Positions 29,568-39,220 are shown, numbered from the stretch's first letter. The stretch is DNA of 64,000 nucleotides from Sphingomonas sp. R-74633 (GCF_013416555.1 NZ_JACCFG010000002.1:558001-622000); one strand, 5' to 3'. Made by a program: numbers and translations. Notes: generated by a model from the sequence alone, not told the origin.

Positions 29568-30887
29568 ATGCGCTTCTGGACGCTCTGGGCACCGTTGTTG
29601 GCGCTTTCCCTCCCCGCCGCCGCGCAGCAGCAGGATTACACCGCCGCCAATGCCGACCGCCAGGCGATGCTCGACCGGCTGGGAATCACGCAAATCCGCC
29701 CCGGTGCTGACGGGTTCGACCCCAGGGCGCCCAATGCAGTGAACTATGACGAGAGCAAAACCGGCACCTATGAACTTCCGGGACTGATGCGTCTGAACAA
29801 CGGCCGCGCGGTCCGGAACAGCAAGGATTGGGACCGCCGCCGCAAGGAAATCGTCGAAGCGTTCGACCGCGAGATTTACGGCCGCGCGCCGCTAAGCGCC
29901 CCAAAAATAACGTGGAATCTCGTTCGCGAGGAAAAGACGACCGAAGCCGGGCTTCCCGTCGTCAAGCGCTGGATGGAGGGCGTTGCGGACAACAAGGCCG
30001 CCCCGCAAGCTTCCGCGACCATAATGCTCAGATACACGCTGCCCGCAGCCGAGCGCCGCGTGCCGGTGATGCTCAGCTTCGGCTTTCCCGAGGGCTTCAA
30101 ATTCCCCGGCCCGCCGCGCCCCGCCGACCCGGGCCCACCCTATACCGAGCAGCTGCTCAGGCATGGCTGGGGCTATGCCGTGGTGGTGGCGAATTCGATC
30201 CAGGCGGACAATGGCGGCGAGTTGAAGACCGGGGTGATCGGCATCTCGCTGCAGGGACGCCAACGCACCCCCGAGGATTGGGGCGTGCTGCGCGCTTGGG
30301 CCTGGGGCGCGAGCCGGGCGCGCGAGGCAATCGCTTCGGACACCAAAGTTGACGCACGCCGGATCGGCATCGAGGGCCTGTCGCGCTACGGCAAGGCGGC
30401 GCTGGTGACCATGGCCTATGACCGCCAGTTCGCGATCGGCTTTATCGGCTCGTCGGGCGCAGGCGGCGCGGCGCTGTATCGCCGCAACTTCGGCGAGCGG
30501 ATGGGCAACCTCGCCGCCGGGGGCGAATATCACTGGTTCGCGGGCAATTTCCTGAAATATGCCGGCCCGAAGACCGAGTTCGACTTGGCGGTAGACGCGC
30601 ATATGCTGATCGCGCTTTCGGCACCGCGGCCGCTGTTCATCGGCGCGGGCACGGTCGACACCGGCGACGGCTGGGTCGATCCCAAGGGCAGCTTCTTGGC
30701 GGCGGTGGCCGCCTCGCCGGCCTGGGCGATCACCGGGGCCAAGGGCCTGAGCGCAACCGACTTCCCGCCCGAACTGACTCCAGTGACCGGTGGCGACCTC
30801 GCTTTCCGCCAGCATCGCGGCGGGCACAATAACCGCGACAACTGGCCGAGCTTCATCGACTTCGCAACGCGCGAACTACCGAACTGA
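29568..30887 (+). CDS. Glucuronoyl esterase, CE15 family, secreted
   Basis: 439 residues with a signal peptide (MRFWTLWAPLLALSLPAAAQ) and GGAGG seven bases before the ATG. Alpha/beta hydrolase; the nucleophile loop GLSRYGKAAL (Ser272) is the CE15 variant of G-C-S-R-x-G-K, and the catalytic histidine lies in QHRGGHNNRDNW. CE15 enzymes cleave ester bonds between lignin and glucuronoxylan, so this suggests growth on plant material. The cysteine normally preceding the serine, part of a disulfide in many members, is leucine here. Confidence 0.85.
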   Translation: MRFWTLWAPLLALSLPAAAQQQDYTAANADRQAMLDRLGITQIRPGADGFDPRAPNAVNYDESKTGTYELPGLMRLNNGRAVRNSKDWDRRRKEIVEAFDREIYGRAPLSAPKITWNLVREEKTTEAGLPVVKRWMEGVADNKAAPQASATIMLRYTLPAAERRVPVMLSFGFPEGFKFPGPPRPADPGPPYTEQLLRHGWGYAVVVANSIQADNGGELKTGVIGISLQGRQRTPEDWGVLRAWAWGASRAREAIASDTKVDARRIGIEGLSRYGKAALVTMAYDRQFAIGFIGSSGAGGAALYRRNFGERMGNLAAGGEYHWFAGNFLKYAGPKTEFDLAVDAHMLIALSAPRPLFIGAGTVDTGDGWVDPKGSFLAAVAASPAWAITGAKGLSATDFPPELTPVTGGDLAFRQHRGGHNNRDNWPSFIDFATRELPN

Positions 30888-30889
30888 AA

Positions 30890-30962
30890 TCATCCCCGCG
30901 CGGGCGGGCCCGGGACCGAGAGCGGGGCCGCCGAAGCGCCGCGCCCGCCTGCGCAGGGATGA
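30890..30962. repeat. Paired-hairpin REP-like repeat, degenerate copy
   Basis: Ends TCATCCCCGCGCGGGCGGG and CCCGCCTGCGCAGGGATGA are inverted to each other; the middle is diverged. It lies in the gap between two convergent genes. Confidence 0.65.
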
Positions 30963-30985
30963 CCAGGTGCGGCAGGGGGTGGGAT

Positions 30986-31702
30986 CTATCCCCCCACCGC
31001 GCGCAGGATCTCGGCGGCGCGATCGGCGATGCGCGAGGCGGTTTCGAGCTGGTCGAACATGGCGTGCTGCAACTCTGTCAATGCCGGGATCAGTGCATCG
31101 CGCCGCGCCTCGGCAGCGCGGATCTGCGGCAGATAGCGCCGCTCGAGCTTCTTGAGCTGGACCATGTCTACCGCGGCTTCGACATGGACGATCAGATCGC
31201 TGTCGCCGTCGAAGCAGGTCGCCGAGGGGATCGCGCGCTCGGCATCGCGGTAGCGCTGGCGCAGACCGTGCACCTCCGCCTCGGCGGCGATGAAGCGATC
31301 GAGGGCGTCGGCATGGACGATCGGCTCGAACACCTGCGGCATGTTGGGCGGCCAATCGAGCGGATAATCCTGCACCGGATCGACCGCGAAGGCAGTGCTG
31401 CCCACGCCCCAGCCGGTGACCGGATGCGGCGAGATATCGGTGAGCAGCCCCGAAGGCCCTTCCCACACCGCATGGTGCCAGCCGAACAACGCCACGCCGG
31501 GGATCTCGACCAGCATCCAGCCGAACACGCATTTCCCGCCCTGCGCGCGTACCTGATCGCGCACATTCCAGTAGCAGCGCCCGTTACGGCTGCCGGCCAG
31601 CGGGTAACGCGGCACGGCGACGGCGCGCACCGCGGCCAGCCTGTCGAGCAGCAACGGCAATGACGGATGATCGAGCGCCGTATCTCGATGAAGCAGTCCC
31701 AA
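30986..31702 (-). CDS. Conserved-looking hypothetical protein
   Basis: 238 residues from TTG 31702, with GGGGGG eight bases upstream. I do not recognise the family. The N-terminal half contains CVFGWMLVEIPGVALFGWHH followed by AVWEGPSGLLTDISPHP, a compact motif with two histidines beside an acidic-proline turn. The C-terminal half is a long charged helix that may form a coiled coil (LKKLERRYLPQIRAAEARRD). No membrane segment or signal. It stands alone, divergent from the S9 peptidase gene. Confidence 0.65.
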   Translation of the reverse strand: MGLLHRDTALDHPSLPLLLDRLAAVRAVAVPRYPLAGSRNGRCYWNVRDQVRAQGGKCVFGWMLVEIPGVALFGWHHAVWEGPSGLLTDISPHPVTGWGVGSTAFAVDPVQDYPLDWPPNMPQVFEPIVHADALDRFIAAEAEVHGLRQRYRDAERAIPSATCFDGDSDLIVHVEAAVDMVQLKKLERRYLPQIRAAEARRDALIPALTELQHAMFDQLETASRIADRAAEILRAVGG

Positions 31703-32195
31703 TGTTCAGTCCCCCCGGACTTTCAAGCGAGTAAATTACGCGAACACGGACTCTGCGGGGCGGAATACAGGCCCCTTCGCCCGGCAAACCACCCGGCGAA
31801 TGACGACAATGAACCAGTGCGACCCGGGGGTTTTGTTTGCAGAAATGTTACGGAAACACGCAGGCTTTGCCAAATGCGCGAGCGCCAATATGGGTCAGGA
31901 ACGGCGCGAATTGCGCGGTTTTCCGCCAATTCGGGTAGAATGGCGCGGAATCGGCGCGGTTTGCGCATCCAGGCATCCGAGAGCCGTGCCGCGCGCCGGT
32001 GAAGCTTTCGCAATCGCGTTGCCGCCCGGCGCCGGCGGTACGGCGGGCGGCTGCCGACAGGCACGCGAACATTCCGGCCCTAACGACTGGAAACATTGGA
32101 GAAACGCCGTGACGGATCGGGCCGACTCCGCGCCATCCGGTGATTGCCAAATGCCCGCTTCCGGCTAAGCTCGGCCACAAAATTGGGGGGATCCA
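31703..32195. other. 493-base gene-free divergent promoter region
   Basis: Short frames exist on both strands, but codon use and composition do not look coding. It holds a hairpin at 31908-31932 (GAATTG...CAATTC, TTTT loop) followed by three repeats of GGCGCGG-like sequence, and an AT-richer stretch at 31820-31880. It probably carries the promoters for the flanking divergent genes; no clear -35/-10 pair was found. Confidence 0.5.
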
Positions 32196-34181
32196 ATGCA
32201 CAAACCGTTCCGCGCGGCGCTGCTCGCCGCGTCCATCATGCCCGTCTACGCCCACGCCCAGAGCGAGGACGCGCGCAAGTTCGGCGCGCGCGAGATCGTG
32301 CGCGACGTCAGCATCTCGCCCGACGGCAAGCGCATCGCGATGGTCGTCGCCTCGGGCACGCGCGGCACCGGGCTGGTCGTCTCGACGCCCGACGGCAAGC
32401 TGAAGCCGATCCTGAACTATACCGGCGCGGACGAGATCGAGCTGACCGGCTGCAGCTGGTCGACCGGCGAGAGGCTGGTCTGCACTCTGTTCGCCATCCT
32501 CAGCCGGGACGGCACGCTGACCGGACGGAGCCGGCTGTTCGCCATCAATGCCGACGGATCGAACGTGCGCGAGCTGAGCCCGCCCCAGACCTATGGCCAG
32601 CTCTACGAGCAGTCCTATGGCGGCGGCATCCTCGACTGGCTGCCCGACGAGCAGGGCAGCGCCGTGCTGATGCTGCGCCAATATGTGCCCGAGCAGGGCA
32701 CCGGCACGCTGGTGGCGCAGAATCGCGAGGGGATAGGCGTGGAGCGCATCGACACGGTCACGCTCAAGCGCCGCAACGTCGAGGTGGCCAAGGCGACCGC
32801 TGCCGACTTCATCACCGACGGACACGGCCTGACGCGCGTGATGGCGACGCGCCCGCTGCTCGGCACCGGCTATTTCGGCAACGACGTGGCCTATAAATAT
32901 CGCCGCGCCGGCGGCAAGGACTGGGAGCCGCTCAGCACGGTCACCTATAGCGGGTACCAGTTCAACGGCTTCCTGCCCTATGCCGTCGATCGCGACCTCA
33001 ATGTCGTCTATGGCTTCGACAATGCCGATGGCCGCCAGGCACTCTTCAAGATCGCGCTCGACGGCAGCCTGAAGCGCGAGCTGGTGCTGGCGCGGCCCGA
33101 TGTCGATGTCGACGGGCTGGTGCGCATCGGCCGGCAGCAGCGCGTGGTGGGCGTCAGCTATTCGACCGACCGGCGCGAGGTCAGCTATTTCGATCCGCAG
33201 ATCAAGGCGCTGACCGCCTCGCTGGCCAAGGCGCTCAAGGGCATGCCGATCCTCGCGGTGACCGACGCCAGCGGTGACGAGAAGAAGCTGGTGATCTTCG
33301 CCGGCAACGACATCGATCCCGGCCATTATTACCTGCTCGACCGCGACACCAAGCAGATGGCCGAGATCTCGACGGTACGGCCCGAACTGGCCGGCGCCGC
33401 GCTGGCGAGCGTGAAGGCGATCAAATACAAGGCGGCCGACGGCACCGAAGTGCCCGCCTATCTGACCCTGCCGCCGGGCAGCGACGGCAAGAACCTGCCC
33501 GCGATCGTGATGCCGCATGGCGGCCCCTCCGCGCGCGACGAATGGGGCTTTGACTGGCTCTCGCAATTCTTCGCGGCACGCGGCTATGCCGTGATCCAGC
33601 CCAATTATCGCGGCTCCTCGGGCTATGGCGAGAAATGGTTCAAGGGCAATGGCTTCCGCTCGTGGAAGGCCGCGATGGGCGACGTCAACGATGCCGGCCG
33701 CTGGCTGATCGCACAGGGCATCACCAGCCCGGACAAGCTGGCGATCGTCGGCTGGTCCTATGGCGGCTATGCGGCGCTGCAATCGAGCATGCTCGACCCA
33801 GATCTGTTCAAGGCGATCGTGGCGATCGCGCCGGTGACCGATCTCGAGAAGCTGGCCGACGACATGAAGACCGGATCGAGCGACGGGCAGGTGCGCGACA
33901 TCGTCGGCAATGGCGCGCTCCAGCAGGAGGCCTCGCCGGCCAAGCATGCCGAGCAGATCAAGGCGCCGGTGCTGCTGTTCCACGGCGACAAGGATCTGAA
34001 CGTCGCAATCGCGCAATCGGAGCTGATGGCATCGCGGCTGCGCGGCGCGGGCAAGGGCGTGGAGTTCGTCGAGTATAAGGGGCTCGACCACCAGCTCGAC
34101 GACAGCGAGGTACGCGCGCAGATGCTCGACCGGATCGACCGGTTCCTGCGGAGCAACATGAAGCTGCCGGCGAAGCCGTAA
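32196..34181 (+). CDS. Secreted S9 family peptidase (prolyl oligopeptidase/acylaminoacyl type)
   Basis: 661 residues with a signal peptide (KPFRAALLAASIMPVYAHAQ). An N-terminal beta-propeller (about 30-390) limits substrate access; the C-terminal alpha/beta-hydrolase domain has oxyanion motif HGGPSARDEWGF, nucleophile Ser521 in GWSYGGYAAL, Asp600 in HGDKDLNV and His632 in GLDHQLDD. It would cleave short peptides in the periplasm. A hairpin follows the stop. Confidence 0.92.
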   Translation: MHKPFRAALLAASIMPVYAHAQSEDARKFGAREIVRDVSISPDGKRIAMVVASGTRGTGLVVSTPDGKLKPILNYTGADEIELTGCSWSTGERLVCTLFAILSRDGTLTGRSRLFAINADGSNVRELSPPQTYGQLYEQSYGGGILDWLPDEQGSAVLMLRQYVPEQGTGTLVAQNREGIGVERIDTVTLKRRNVEVAKATAADFITDGHGLTRVMATRPLLGTGYFGNDVAYKYRRAGGKDWEPLSTVTYSGYQFNGFLPYAVDRDLNVVYGFDNADGRQALFKIALDGSLKRELVLARPDVDVDGLVRIGRQQRVVGVSYSTDRREVSYFDPQIKALTASLAKALKGMPILAVTDASGDEKKLVIFAGNDIDPGHYYLLDRDTKQMAEISTVRPELAGAALASVKAIKYKAADGTEVPAYLTLPPGSDGKNLPAIVMPHGGPSARDEWGFDWLSQFFAARGYAVIQPNYRGSSGYGEKWFKGNGFRSWKAAMGDVNDAGRWLIAQGITSPDKLAIVGWSYGGYAALQSSMLDPDLFKAIVAIAPVTDLEKLADDMKTGSSDGQVRDIVGNGALQQEASPAKHAEQIKAPVLLFHGDKDLNVAIAQSELMASRLRGAGKGVEFVEYKGLDHQLDDSEVRAQMLDRIDRFLRSNMKLPAKP

Positions 34182-34182
34182 G

Positions 34183-34206
34183 GGGGAGCTGGCCGCGCGG
34201 CTCCCC
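34183..34206 (+). terminator. Hairpin after the S9 peptidase gene
   Basis: GGGGAGC / GCTCCCC stem with a 10-base GC-rich loop directly after the stop codon; no T run. Likely weak terminator. Confidence 0.4.
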
Positions 34207-34207
34207 G

Positions 34208-34234
34208 GTCACCCCGGCACGAGGCCGGGGTGAC
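34208..34234. repeat. Single REP-like hairpin
   Basis: Perfect 11-bp stem GTCACCCCGGC / GCCGGGGTGAC with an ACGAG loop. The sequence matches the hairpin halves of the paired repeat at 40.1 kb. Confidence 0.7.
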
Positions 34235-34260
34235 AATATGGCGGCGCCGGTCGCCCAACG

Positions 34261-34288
34261 AAAAAGGGCGGCCCCGAAGGACCGCCCT
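34261..34288 (-). terminator. Rho-independent terminator of rpsD
   Basis: On the minus strand: 9-bp stem GGGCGGUCC / GGGCCGCCC closed by UUCG and followed by UUUUU. Lies 27 bases after the rpsD stop. Confidence 0.92.
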
Positions 34289-34314
34289 CTTTTCTCGTTC
34301 CCGAAGGAAGCCGA

Positions 34315-34929
34315 TTAGCGCGAGTAGAACTCGACGACCAGGTTCGGCTCCATCTTCACCGGGTACGGAACCTCGTCGAGGGTCGGCACGCGGGTGAAGG
34401 TGATCTTCGAGGCGCCGTCCGGCGACACGTAATCGGGGATGTCGCGCTCGGCGAGGCTCTGCGCTTCCATGACCAGCGCCATTTCCTGCGCCTTGGTGGA
34501 GAGCGACACGGTCTGGCCGGGCTTGATGCGGCGCGAACCGATGTTGCACTTCTCGCCGTCGACGCGGATGTGGCCGTGGTTGACCAGCTGGCGGGCCGCG
34601 AAGATCGTCGGCGCGAACTTGGCGCGGTAGACGATCATGTCGAGGCGCATCTCGAGCAGGCCGATGAGGTTCTGCGACGTATCGCCCTTCATCTTCGAAG
34701 CGTCCTCATAGGCGCGCTTGAACTGCTTCTCGGTGACGTCGCCGTAATAGCCCTTGAGCTTCTGCTTGGCGCGCAGCTGGATGCCGAAGTCCGACATCTT
34801 GCCCTTGCGGCGCTGGCCATGCTGGCCGGGGCCGTATTCGCGCTTGTTCACCGGGGACTTAGGACGGCCCCAGATGTTCTCGCCCATGCGGCGGTCAAGC
34901 TTGTACTTTGCGCTGGAACGCTTCGACAT
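34315..34929 (-). CDS. rpsD: 30S ribosomal protein S4
   Basis: 204 residues, the standard length. Primary 16S rRNA-binding protein that nucleates small-subunit assembly. Typical alphaproteobacterial start [21 protein letters not shown], the S4 RNA-binding domain ([31 protein letters not shown]) and the PDYVSPDG tail region. AAGGA precedes ATG 34929. Monocistronic, as is usual in this group. Confidence 0.98.
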   Translation of the reverse strand: MSKRSSAKYKLDRRMGENIWGRPKSPVNKREYGPGQHGQRRKGKMSDFGIQLRAKQKLKGYYGDVTEKQFKRAYEDASKMKGDTSQNLIGLLEMRLDMIVYRAKFAPTIFAARQLVNHGHIRVDGEKCNIGSRRIKPGQTVSLSTKAQEMALVMEAQSLAERDIPDYVSPDGASKITFTRVPTLDEVPYPVKMEPNLVVEFYSR

Positions 34930-35106
34930 TTGTAATCCTTGCAATCGCTAACAACGTTTTTCCCGGTATCCGCCTGCTGGTCTCGCTAGGAGGGCAGGGC
35001 CACCGCTTCACCGGGGTGCGGGGCCATTGCGAAGGCGCGCGGTTAGCGGCGCATCGCGCAGGAGTCAAGCTGGACAGCCCCTGCCCGCCCCTGCCAAGGA
35101 GCGCCG

Positions 35107-35409
35107 ATGCAAGATACGATCGATCCCCAAGCCTGCACCACGATGCTCGAAGTCCGCGCCGGCGTGGACGCAGTGGATGCGGCGCTGGTCGCGCTGCTCG
35201 AACGGCGCTTCGGCTATATGGACGCCGCCGCCCGCATCAAGCCCGAGCGCGGCCATGTCCGCGACGAGGCGCGCAAGGCGCAGGTGATCGCCAATGCCCG
35301 CGCCCATGCCCGGGCGGCCGGGATTCCCGACGCGCCGGTGGGCGAGATCTGGGAGCTGCTGGTCGAAGCCTCGATCGCCTATGAGCTCGAGGCGTTCGAC
35401 CAGCGCTGA
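35107..35409 (+). CDS. Chorismate mutase (AroQ type)
   Basis: 100 residues, all-helical AroQ fold. Converts chorismate to prephenate for phenylalanine and tyrosine. Conserved features include the first-helix arginine/acidic pattern (LEVRAGVDAVDAALVALLERR), IKPERGHVRDEARKAQVI and VGEIWELLVEASIAYE. AAGGAG lies upstream. Relatives in pyochelin/salicylate pathways (isochorismate-pyruvate lyase) share the fold, but no such pathway is nearby. Confidence 0.88.
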   Translation: MQDTIDPQACTTMLEVRAGVDAVDAALVALLERRFGYMDAAARIKPERGHVRDEARKAQVIANARAHARAAGIPDAPVGEIWELLVEASIAYELEAFDQR

Positions 35410-35446
35410 GCCGGCCCCGGACGGGGGCGGCCGTGCCTCGCTGAAC

Positions 35447-35728
35447 CTACGGTTCCTTGCCGAAGCTGCGGTTGCCGCCCATCAGTCGCTGCCCCATCGC
35501 GCGGTCCGCGCGATCCGAGGTGTACTGGTTGAGCTCCGCCCATTCCGCGCGGGTGAGGCAGTATCTCGTGCGCAGCACGATCGAGCCGGTCTGCTCGACC
35601 ATGCGGCAGATCTTCTTCTCTACCGGCGGCTTGGCATCGGCCGCGGCGGGTTCGGGAGTCGGTGTCGCCTGCTGCGCGATTGCGGGAGCGGCGAAAGCAA
35701 CACACGCGAGCAAAATAGCGAACTTCAT
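35447..35728 (-). CDS. Small secreted protein, paralogue A of a tandem pair
   Basis: 93 residues. Signal peptide MKFAILLACVAFAAPAIAQQ, a Pro/Ala/Thr linker, then a small domain KKICRMVEQTGSIVLRTRYC-LTRAEW with two cysteines that could form a disulfide. Function unknown. The gene immediately upstream encodes a close paralogue with a nearly identical signal peptide and the same Cys-TGS-Cys-TR-EW pattern. Confidence 0.8.
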   Translation of the reverse strand: MKFAILLACVAFAAPAIAQQATPTPEPAAADAKPPVEKKICRMVEQTGSIVLRTRYCLTRAEWAELNQYTSDRADRAMGQRLMGGNRSFGKEP

Positions 35729-35766
35729 CCCTATCCCCTTTATCGATACCGGCTAGGCTCCGCCGA

Positions 35767-36036
35767 TCAGTTGCCGCCCATGCTGCCGGTGCCGCCGCGC
35801 GGACGATTGCCGAGCGTGCGCTCGGTCTGCTCTGCATTGGCGGCGCTGATCTGGCGCCACTCGTCGCGGGTGTGGCACTCGCGCTTGCCCATGATCGAAC
35901 CGGTGGTGTCGATCATCTTGCAGATCTTCTTTTCCGGCTTCGCATCGGCCGTGGCCGGCGCGGGAGTCGGGGTCGCCTGCTGAGCAATTGCAGGAGCGGC
36001 GAAAGCAACACACGCGAACAAAACAGCGAACTTCAT
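35767..36036 (-). CDS. Small secreted protein, paralogue B of a tandem pair
   Basis: 89 residues. Signal peptide MKFAVLFACVAFAAPAIAQQ and mature domain KKICKMIDTTGSIMGKRECH-TRDEW. Very similar to the neighbour downstream; 38 bases separate the two genes, so they are likely one transcript. The C-terminal tails differ (GGTGSMGGN here). Confidence 0.8.
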   Translation of the reverse strand: MKFAVLFACVAFAAPAIAQQATPTPAPATADAKPEKKICKMIDTTGSIMGKRECHTRDEWRQISAANAEQTERTLGNRPRGGTGSMGGN

Positions 36037-36261
36037 CAAACTCTCCACTGCGGGGGCGGGAGGCGGCCCTGTCGCGTGCCGGCCCAGGCCGGAGAGACAA
36101 GACGCACCGAAGGTCCGAACATTGTGCCGGCGCCGGTTGCCATGCCCCTGGCGACCGAATCCCGCACGAAACGCATCGGAACCCCCTCCCGCTACGATAG
36201 ATTCGTGCAATCTAACGTTTTTTTGCACCTGCGAAAAGCAGAAGCATATTTCCGAACTGTA

Positions 36262-36987
36262 TCAGCCGGCGCGGTGGCGCTTCCTGCCGTCGAGCGCGGA
36301 GAGCACGCCGCGGAACGTGCGCAGCTCATAGGTCGACCAGCCCGGCTTGGTGAGCAAAGTGCGCAGCGCGCGCCGGGTCGTGGGGACGCGATCGGGCGGG
36401 AAATAATAGCCCGAATCGGCGAGCATCGCGTCGAGCTGGTTGATCATCCCCTCAAGCTCGTCCTGCGGCGCGGGGGGATGGATCTCTTCCTGGGTGGGCT
36501 GGGCAAGCGCCTCGCCCTTCGACCATTCATAGGCGACTAGGATCACCGCCTGGGCGAGGTTGAGCGAGCCGAATTCGGGATTGATCGGCACGGTGATGAT
36601 CGTGCGGGCGAGCGCGACATCGTCGGTCTCGAGCCCCGAGCGCTCGGGACCGAACAGGATCGCCGAGCGGCCCGCATCGGTGTGGATCGTCCGCGCGGCC
36701 TGCTCGGGAGTGACCACCGGCTTGGTGATGCCGCGCTTGCGCACCGTGGTGGCATAGACATGGGCACAATCAGCGACGGCATCGGCGACGGTCTCATAGA
36801 CCTGCGCCTTCTCCAGCACGATGTCGGCTCCGCTCGCGGCGGGGCCGGCGCTGGGATTGGGCCAGCCGTCGCGCGGGGCGACGAGGCGCAGCTCGAGCAG
36901 CCCGAAATTGAGCATCGCGCGCGCGGCCTTGCCGATATTCTCGCCGAGCTGGGGGCGGACCAGTACGATGACGGGCGGCTGGCTCAT
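36262..36987 (-). CDS. trmJ: tRNA/rRNA methyltransferase, SpoU/TrmJ type
   Basis: 241 residues, SPOUT fold. SAM-binding knot motifs [38 protein letters not shown] and [20 protein letters not shown]. TrmJ methylates the ribose of nucleotide 32 in tRNAs. Last gene of the rpiB-glyA-nrdR-trmJ operon; its ATG overlaps the nrdR TGA. Confidence 0.92.
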   Translation of the reverse strand: MSQPPVIVLVRPQLGENIGKAARAMLNFGLLELRLVAPRDGWPNPSAGPAASGADIVLEKAQVYETVADAVADCAHVYATTVRKRGITKPVVTPEQAARTIHTDAGRSAILFGPERSGLETDDVALARTIITVPINPEFGSLNLAQAVILVAYEWSKGEALAQPTQEEIHPPAPQDELEGMINQLDAMLADSGYYFPPDRVPTTRRALRTLLTKPGWSTYELRTFRGVLSALDGRKRHRAG

Positions 36988-37457
36988 TGCTTGCCGTTTT
37001 CCTGGCCCATCTCGGTGACGTTGCCGGCGAATTCCTCGAAGTCCTTGGCCTCGCGGAAGTCCTTATAGACCGAGGCGAAGCGGATATAGGCGACCGAATC
37101 CAAGCCCTTGAGGCCCTGCATCACCAGCTCGCCGATCTTCTGCGAGGGGATTTCGGTGTCGCCCAAAGTCTCCAACTGGCGCTGGATGCCCGAGACGAGC
37201 TTCTCGACCTGCACCGCGGTGATCGGGCGCTTGCGGGTGGCGACCGAGACCGAGCGGACCAGCTTGTCGCGGTCGAACGGCTCGCGCTTGTCCTCGCTCT
37301 TGAGCACGGTCAGCTCGCGCAACTGGATACGCTCGAACGTGGTGAAGCGCGCGGCACAGGCCTCGCACTGGCGCCGCCGGCGGATCGCCGCCCCGTCTTC
37401 GGTGGGGCGGCTGTCCTTTACCTGGCTGTCTTCATGTCCGCAAAAGGGGCAGCGCAA
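36984..37457 (-). CDS. nrdR: Transcriptional repressor NrdR
   Basis: 157 residues. N-terminal zinc ribbon ([16 protein letters not shown] and [16 protein letters not shown]) and an ATP-cone domain ([20 protein letters not shown]). Represses ribonucleotide reductase genes according to ATP/dATP level. Starts with TTG, preceded by GGAG, three bases after the glyA stop; overlaps trmJ by ATGA. Confidence 0.96.
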   Translation of the reverse strand: MRCPFCGHEDSQVKDSRPTEDGAAIRRRRQCEACAARFTTFERIQLRELTVLKSEDKREPFDRDKLVRSVSVATRKRPITAVQVEKLVSGIQRQLETLGDTEIPSQKIGELVMQGLKGLDSVAYIRFASVYKDFREAKDFEEFAGNVTEMGQENGKQ

Positions 37458-37460
37458 TCC

Positions 37461-38771
37461 TTACAGCTCCGGATAGATGGGGAAACGCTCGCACAGCGCG
37501 CGGACGCGCTCGCGGACATTGGCCTCGACCTGGGCGTCGCCCTGCTCGCCATTCTTCTTCAGCCCGTCGAGCACGTCGGCGACCATGTTGCCGATCTCGC
37601 GGAACTCGGCGGGGCCGAAGCCGCGGGTGGTGCCCGCCGGCGAGCCGACGCGGATGCCGCTGGTCTTGACCGGGGGCAGCGGATCGTTGGGGATGCCGTT
37701 CTTGTTGCAGGTGATCGCCGCGCGCTCGAGCGCCTCGTCGGCGTCCTTGCCGGTGACGCCCAGCGGGGTGAGGTCGATCAGCGCCAAGTGCGTGTCGGTG
37801 CCGCCCGAGACGACCGCAGCGCCGCGCTCCTTGAGCGTGGCCGCGAGGATCTTGGCGTTCTCGACGATCGCGGCGGCATAGCCCTTGAACTCGGGCTGGA
37901 GCGCTTCGCCGAACGCCACCGCCTTGGCGGCGATGACGTGCATCAGCGGGCCGCCCTGCAGGCCGGGGAACACCGCCGAGTTGATCTTCTTGGCGATCGC
38001 CTCGTCATTGGTGAACACAGCACCACCGCGCGGACCGCGCAGCGTCTTGTGCGTGGTGGTGGTGACGACATGCGCGTGCCCGAACGGCGTCGGGTGCGCG
38101 CCGCCGGCGACGAGGCCGGCGAAGTGCGCCATGTCGACCATGAAGATCGCGCCGACTTCATCGGCGATCGCGCGGAACTTCGCGAAGTCGATCTGGCGCG
38201 GATAGGCCGAGCCGCCGGCGATGATCAGCTTGGGCTGGCTCTCCTTGGCCTTGGCGAGCACTTCGTCGAAGTCGATCAAATGCGTCACCGGGTCGACGCC
38301 GTACTGGACCGCGTTGAACCACTTGCCCGACATCGCGGCGCGCGCGCCGTGGGTGAGGTGGCCGCCCGAATCGAGGCTGAGACCCATGATCGTGTCGCCG
38401 GGCTTGACCATCGCGAGCATCACCGCGCCATTGGCCTGCGCGCCCGAGTGCGGCTGGACGTTGGCGAACTCGCAGCCGAACAGCTGCTTGGCGCGGTCGA
38501 TCGCCAGCTGCTCGACTTCGTCCGAGGGATGGCAGCCCTGGTAATAGCGCTTGCCGGGATAGCCCTCGGCGTACTTGTTGGTGAAGACCGAGCCCTGCGC
38601 TTCGAGCACCGCCTTGGAGACGATGTTCTCGCTGGCGATCAGCTCGATCTGATACTGCTCGCGGGTCAGCTCATGCCGGACGCCGGCGAACACCGCCGGA
38701 TCGGCCTCGGCAAGGCTGCGGGTGAAATAGCCGTCGGGCTGGGCGCCGAGGGTCACGGGGTTGGTGCTCAT
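37461..38771 (-). CDS. glyA: Serine hydroxymethyltransferase
   Basis: 436 residues. PLP enzyme that interconverts serine and glycine and loads one-carbon units onto tetrahydrofolate. The PLP lysine is Lys242 in [14 protein letters not shown]; also [25 protein letters not shown] and [15 protein letters not shown] overlap with rpiB upstream. The pairing with nrdR is common in alphaproteobacteria and links nucleotide precursor supply to DNA synthesis. Confidence 0.98.
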   Translation of the reverse strand: MSTNPVTLGAQPDGYFTRSLAEADPAVFAGVRHELTREQYQIELIASENIVSKAVLEAQGSVFTNKYAEGYPGKRYYQGCHPSDEVEQLAIDRAKQLFGCEFANVQPHSGAQANGAVMLAMVKPGDTIMGLSLDSGGHLTHGARAAMSGKWFNAVQYGVDPVTHLIDFDEVLAKAKESQPKLIIAGGSAYPRQIDFAKFRAIADEVGAIFMVDMAHFAGLVAGGAHPTPFGHAHVVTTTTHKTLRGPRGGAVFTNDEAIAKKINSAVFPGLQGGPLMHVIAAKAVAFGEALQPEFKGYAAAIVENAKILAATLKERGAAVVSGGTDTHLALIDLTPLGVTGKDADEALERAAITCNKNGIPNDPLPPVKTSGIRVGSPAGTTRGFGPAEFREIGNMVADVLDGLKKNGEQGDAQVEANVRERVRALCERFPIYPEL

Positions 38772-39220
38772 TCAGGGGCCCTTTCCGGATGGCTGAGCTT
38801 GTCGACCCGACGCTGGTGGCGGTCGCCGAGAAACTCGGTTGCGAGAAAACTGGTGATGCACGCCTTGGCCATCTCGATCCCGACCAGGCGGGCGCCGAGC
38901 GCGACGACGTTCGCGTCGTTATGCTGGCGGGCGAGGCTGGCCGAGAGCGGCTCGGAGACGAGCGCGCAGCGGGCATGCGGGTTGCGGTTGACCGCGATCG
39001 AGATGCCGATGCCCGAGCCGCAGAGCGCAACGCCCTTGTCGGCCTGGCCGGTCTCGATCGCCTTGGCGAGGCGATAGCCATAATCGGGATAATCGACGCT
39101 CTCGGGGCCGTTCGTCCCCAAATCGAGCACTTCATGCCCTTCGTTACGCAACCATTCGGCGAGTTCTGCCTTCATTGCGTAGGCGGCATGGTCCGAGGCG
39201 ATAGCGATGCGGTGCGACAT
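38768..39220 (-). CDS. rpiB: Ribose-5-phosphate isomerase B
   Basis: 150 residues from ATG 39220 (GGGAG upstream). [11 protein letters not shown] at the N-terminus, [12 protein letters not shown], and [22 protein letters not shown] with the catalytic cysteine. Interconverts ribose 5-phosphate and ribulose 5-phosphate. First gene of the coupled operon rpiB-glyA-nrdR-trmJ. Confidence 0.95.
   Translation of the reverse strand: MSHRIAIASDHAAYAMKAELAEWLRNEGHEVLDLGTNGPESVDYPDYGYRLAKAIETGQADKGVALCGSGIGISIAVNRNPHARCALVSEPLSASLARQHNDANVVALGARLVGIEMAKACITSFLATEFLGDRHQRRVDKLSHPERAPE

Noticed and set aside
31800..32168. A 122-codon plus-strand frame before the S9 peptidase
   Set aside because: No good ribosome site and non-gene-like composition; overlaps the hairpin and repeats of the upstream region.
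31848..34091. A 747-codon minus-strand frame over the S9 peptidase
   Set aside because: Shadow; the plus-strand gene has full catalytic motifs and a signal peptide.
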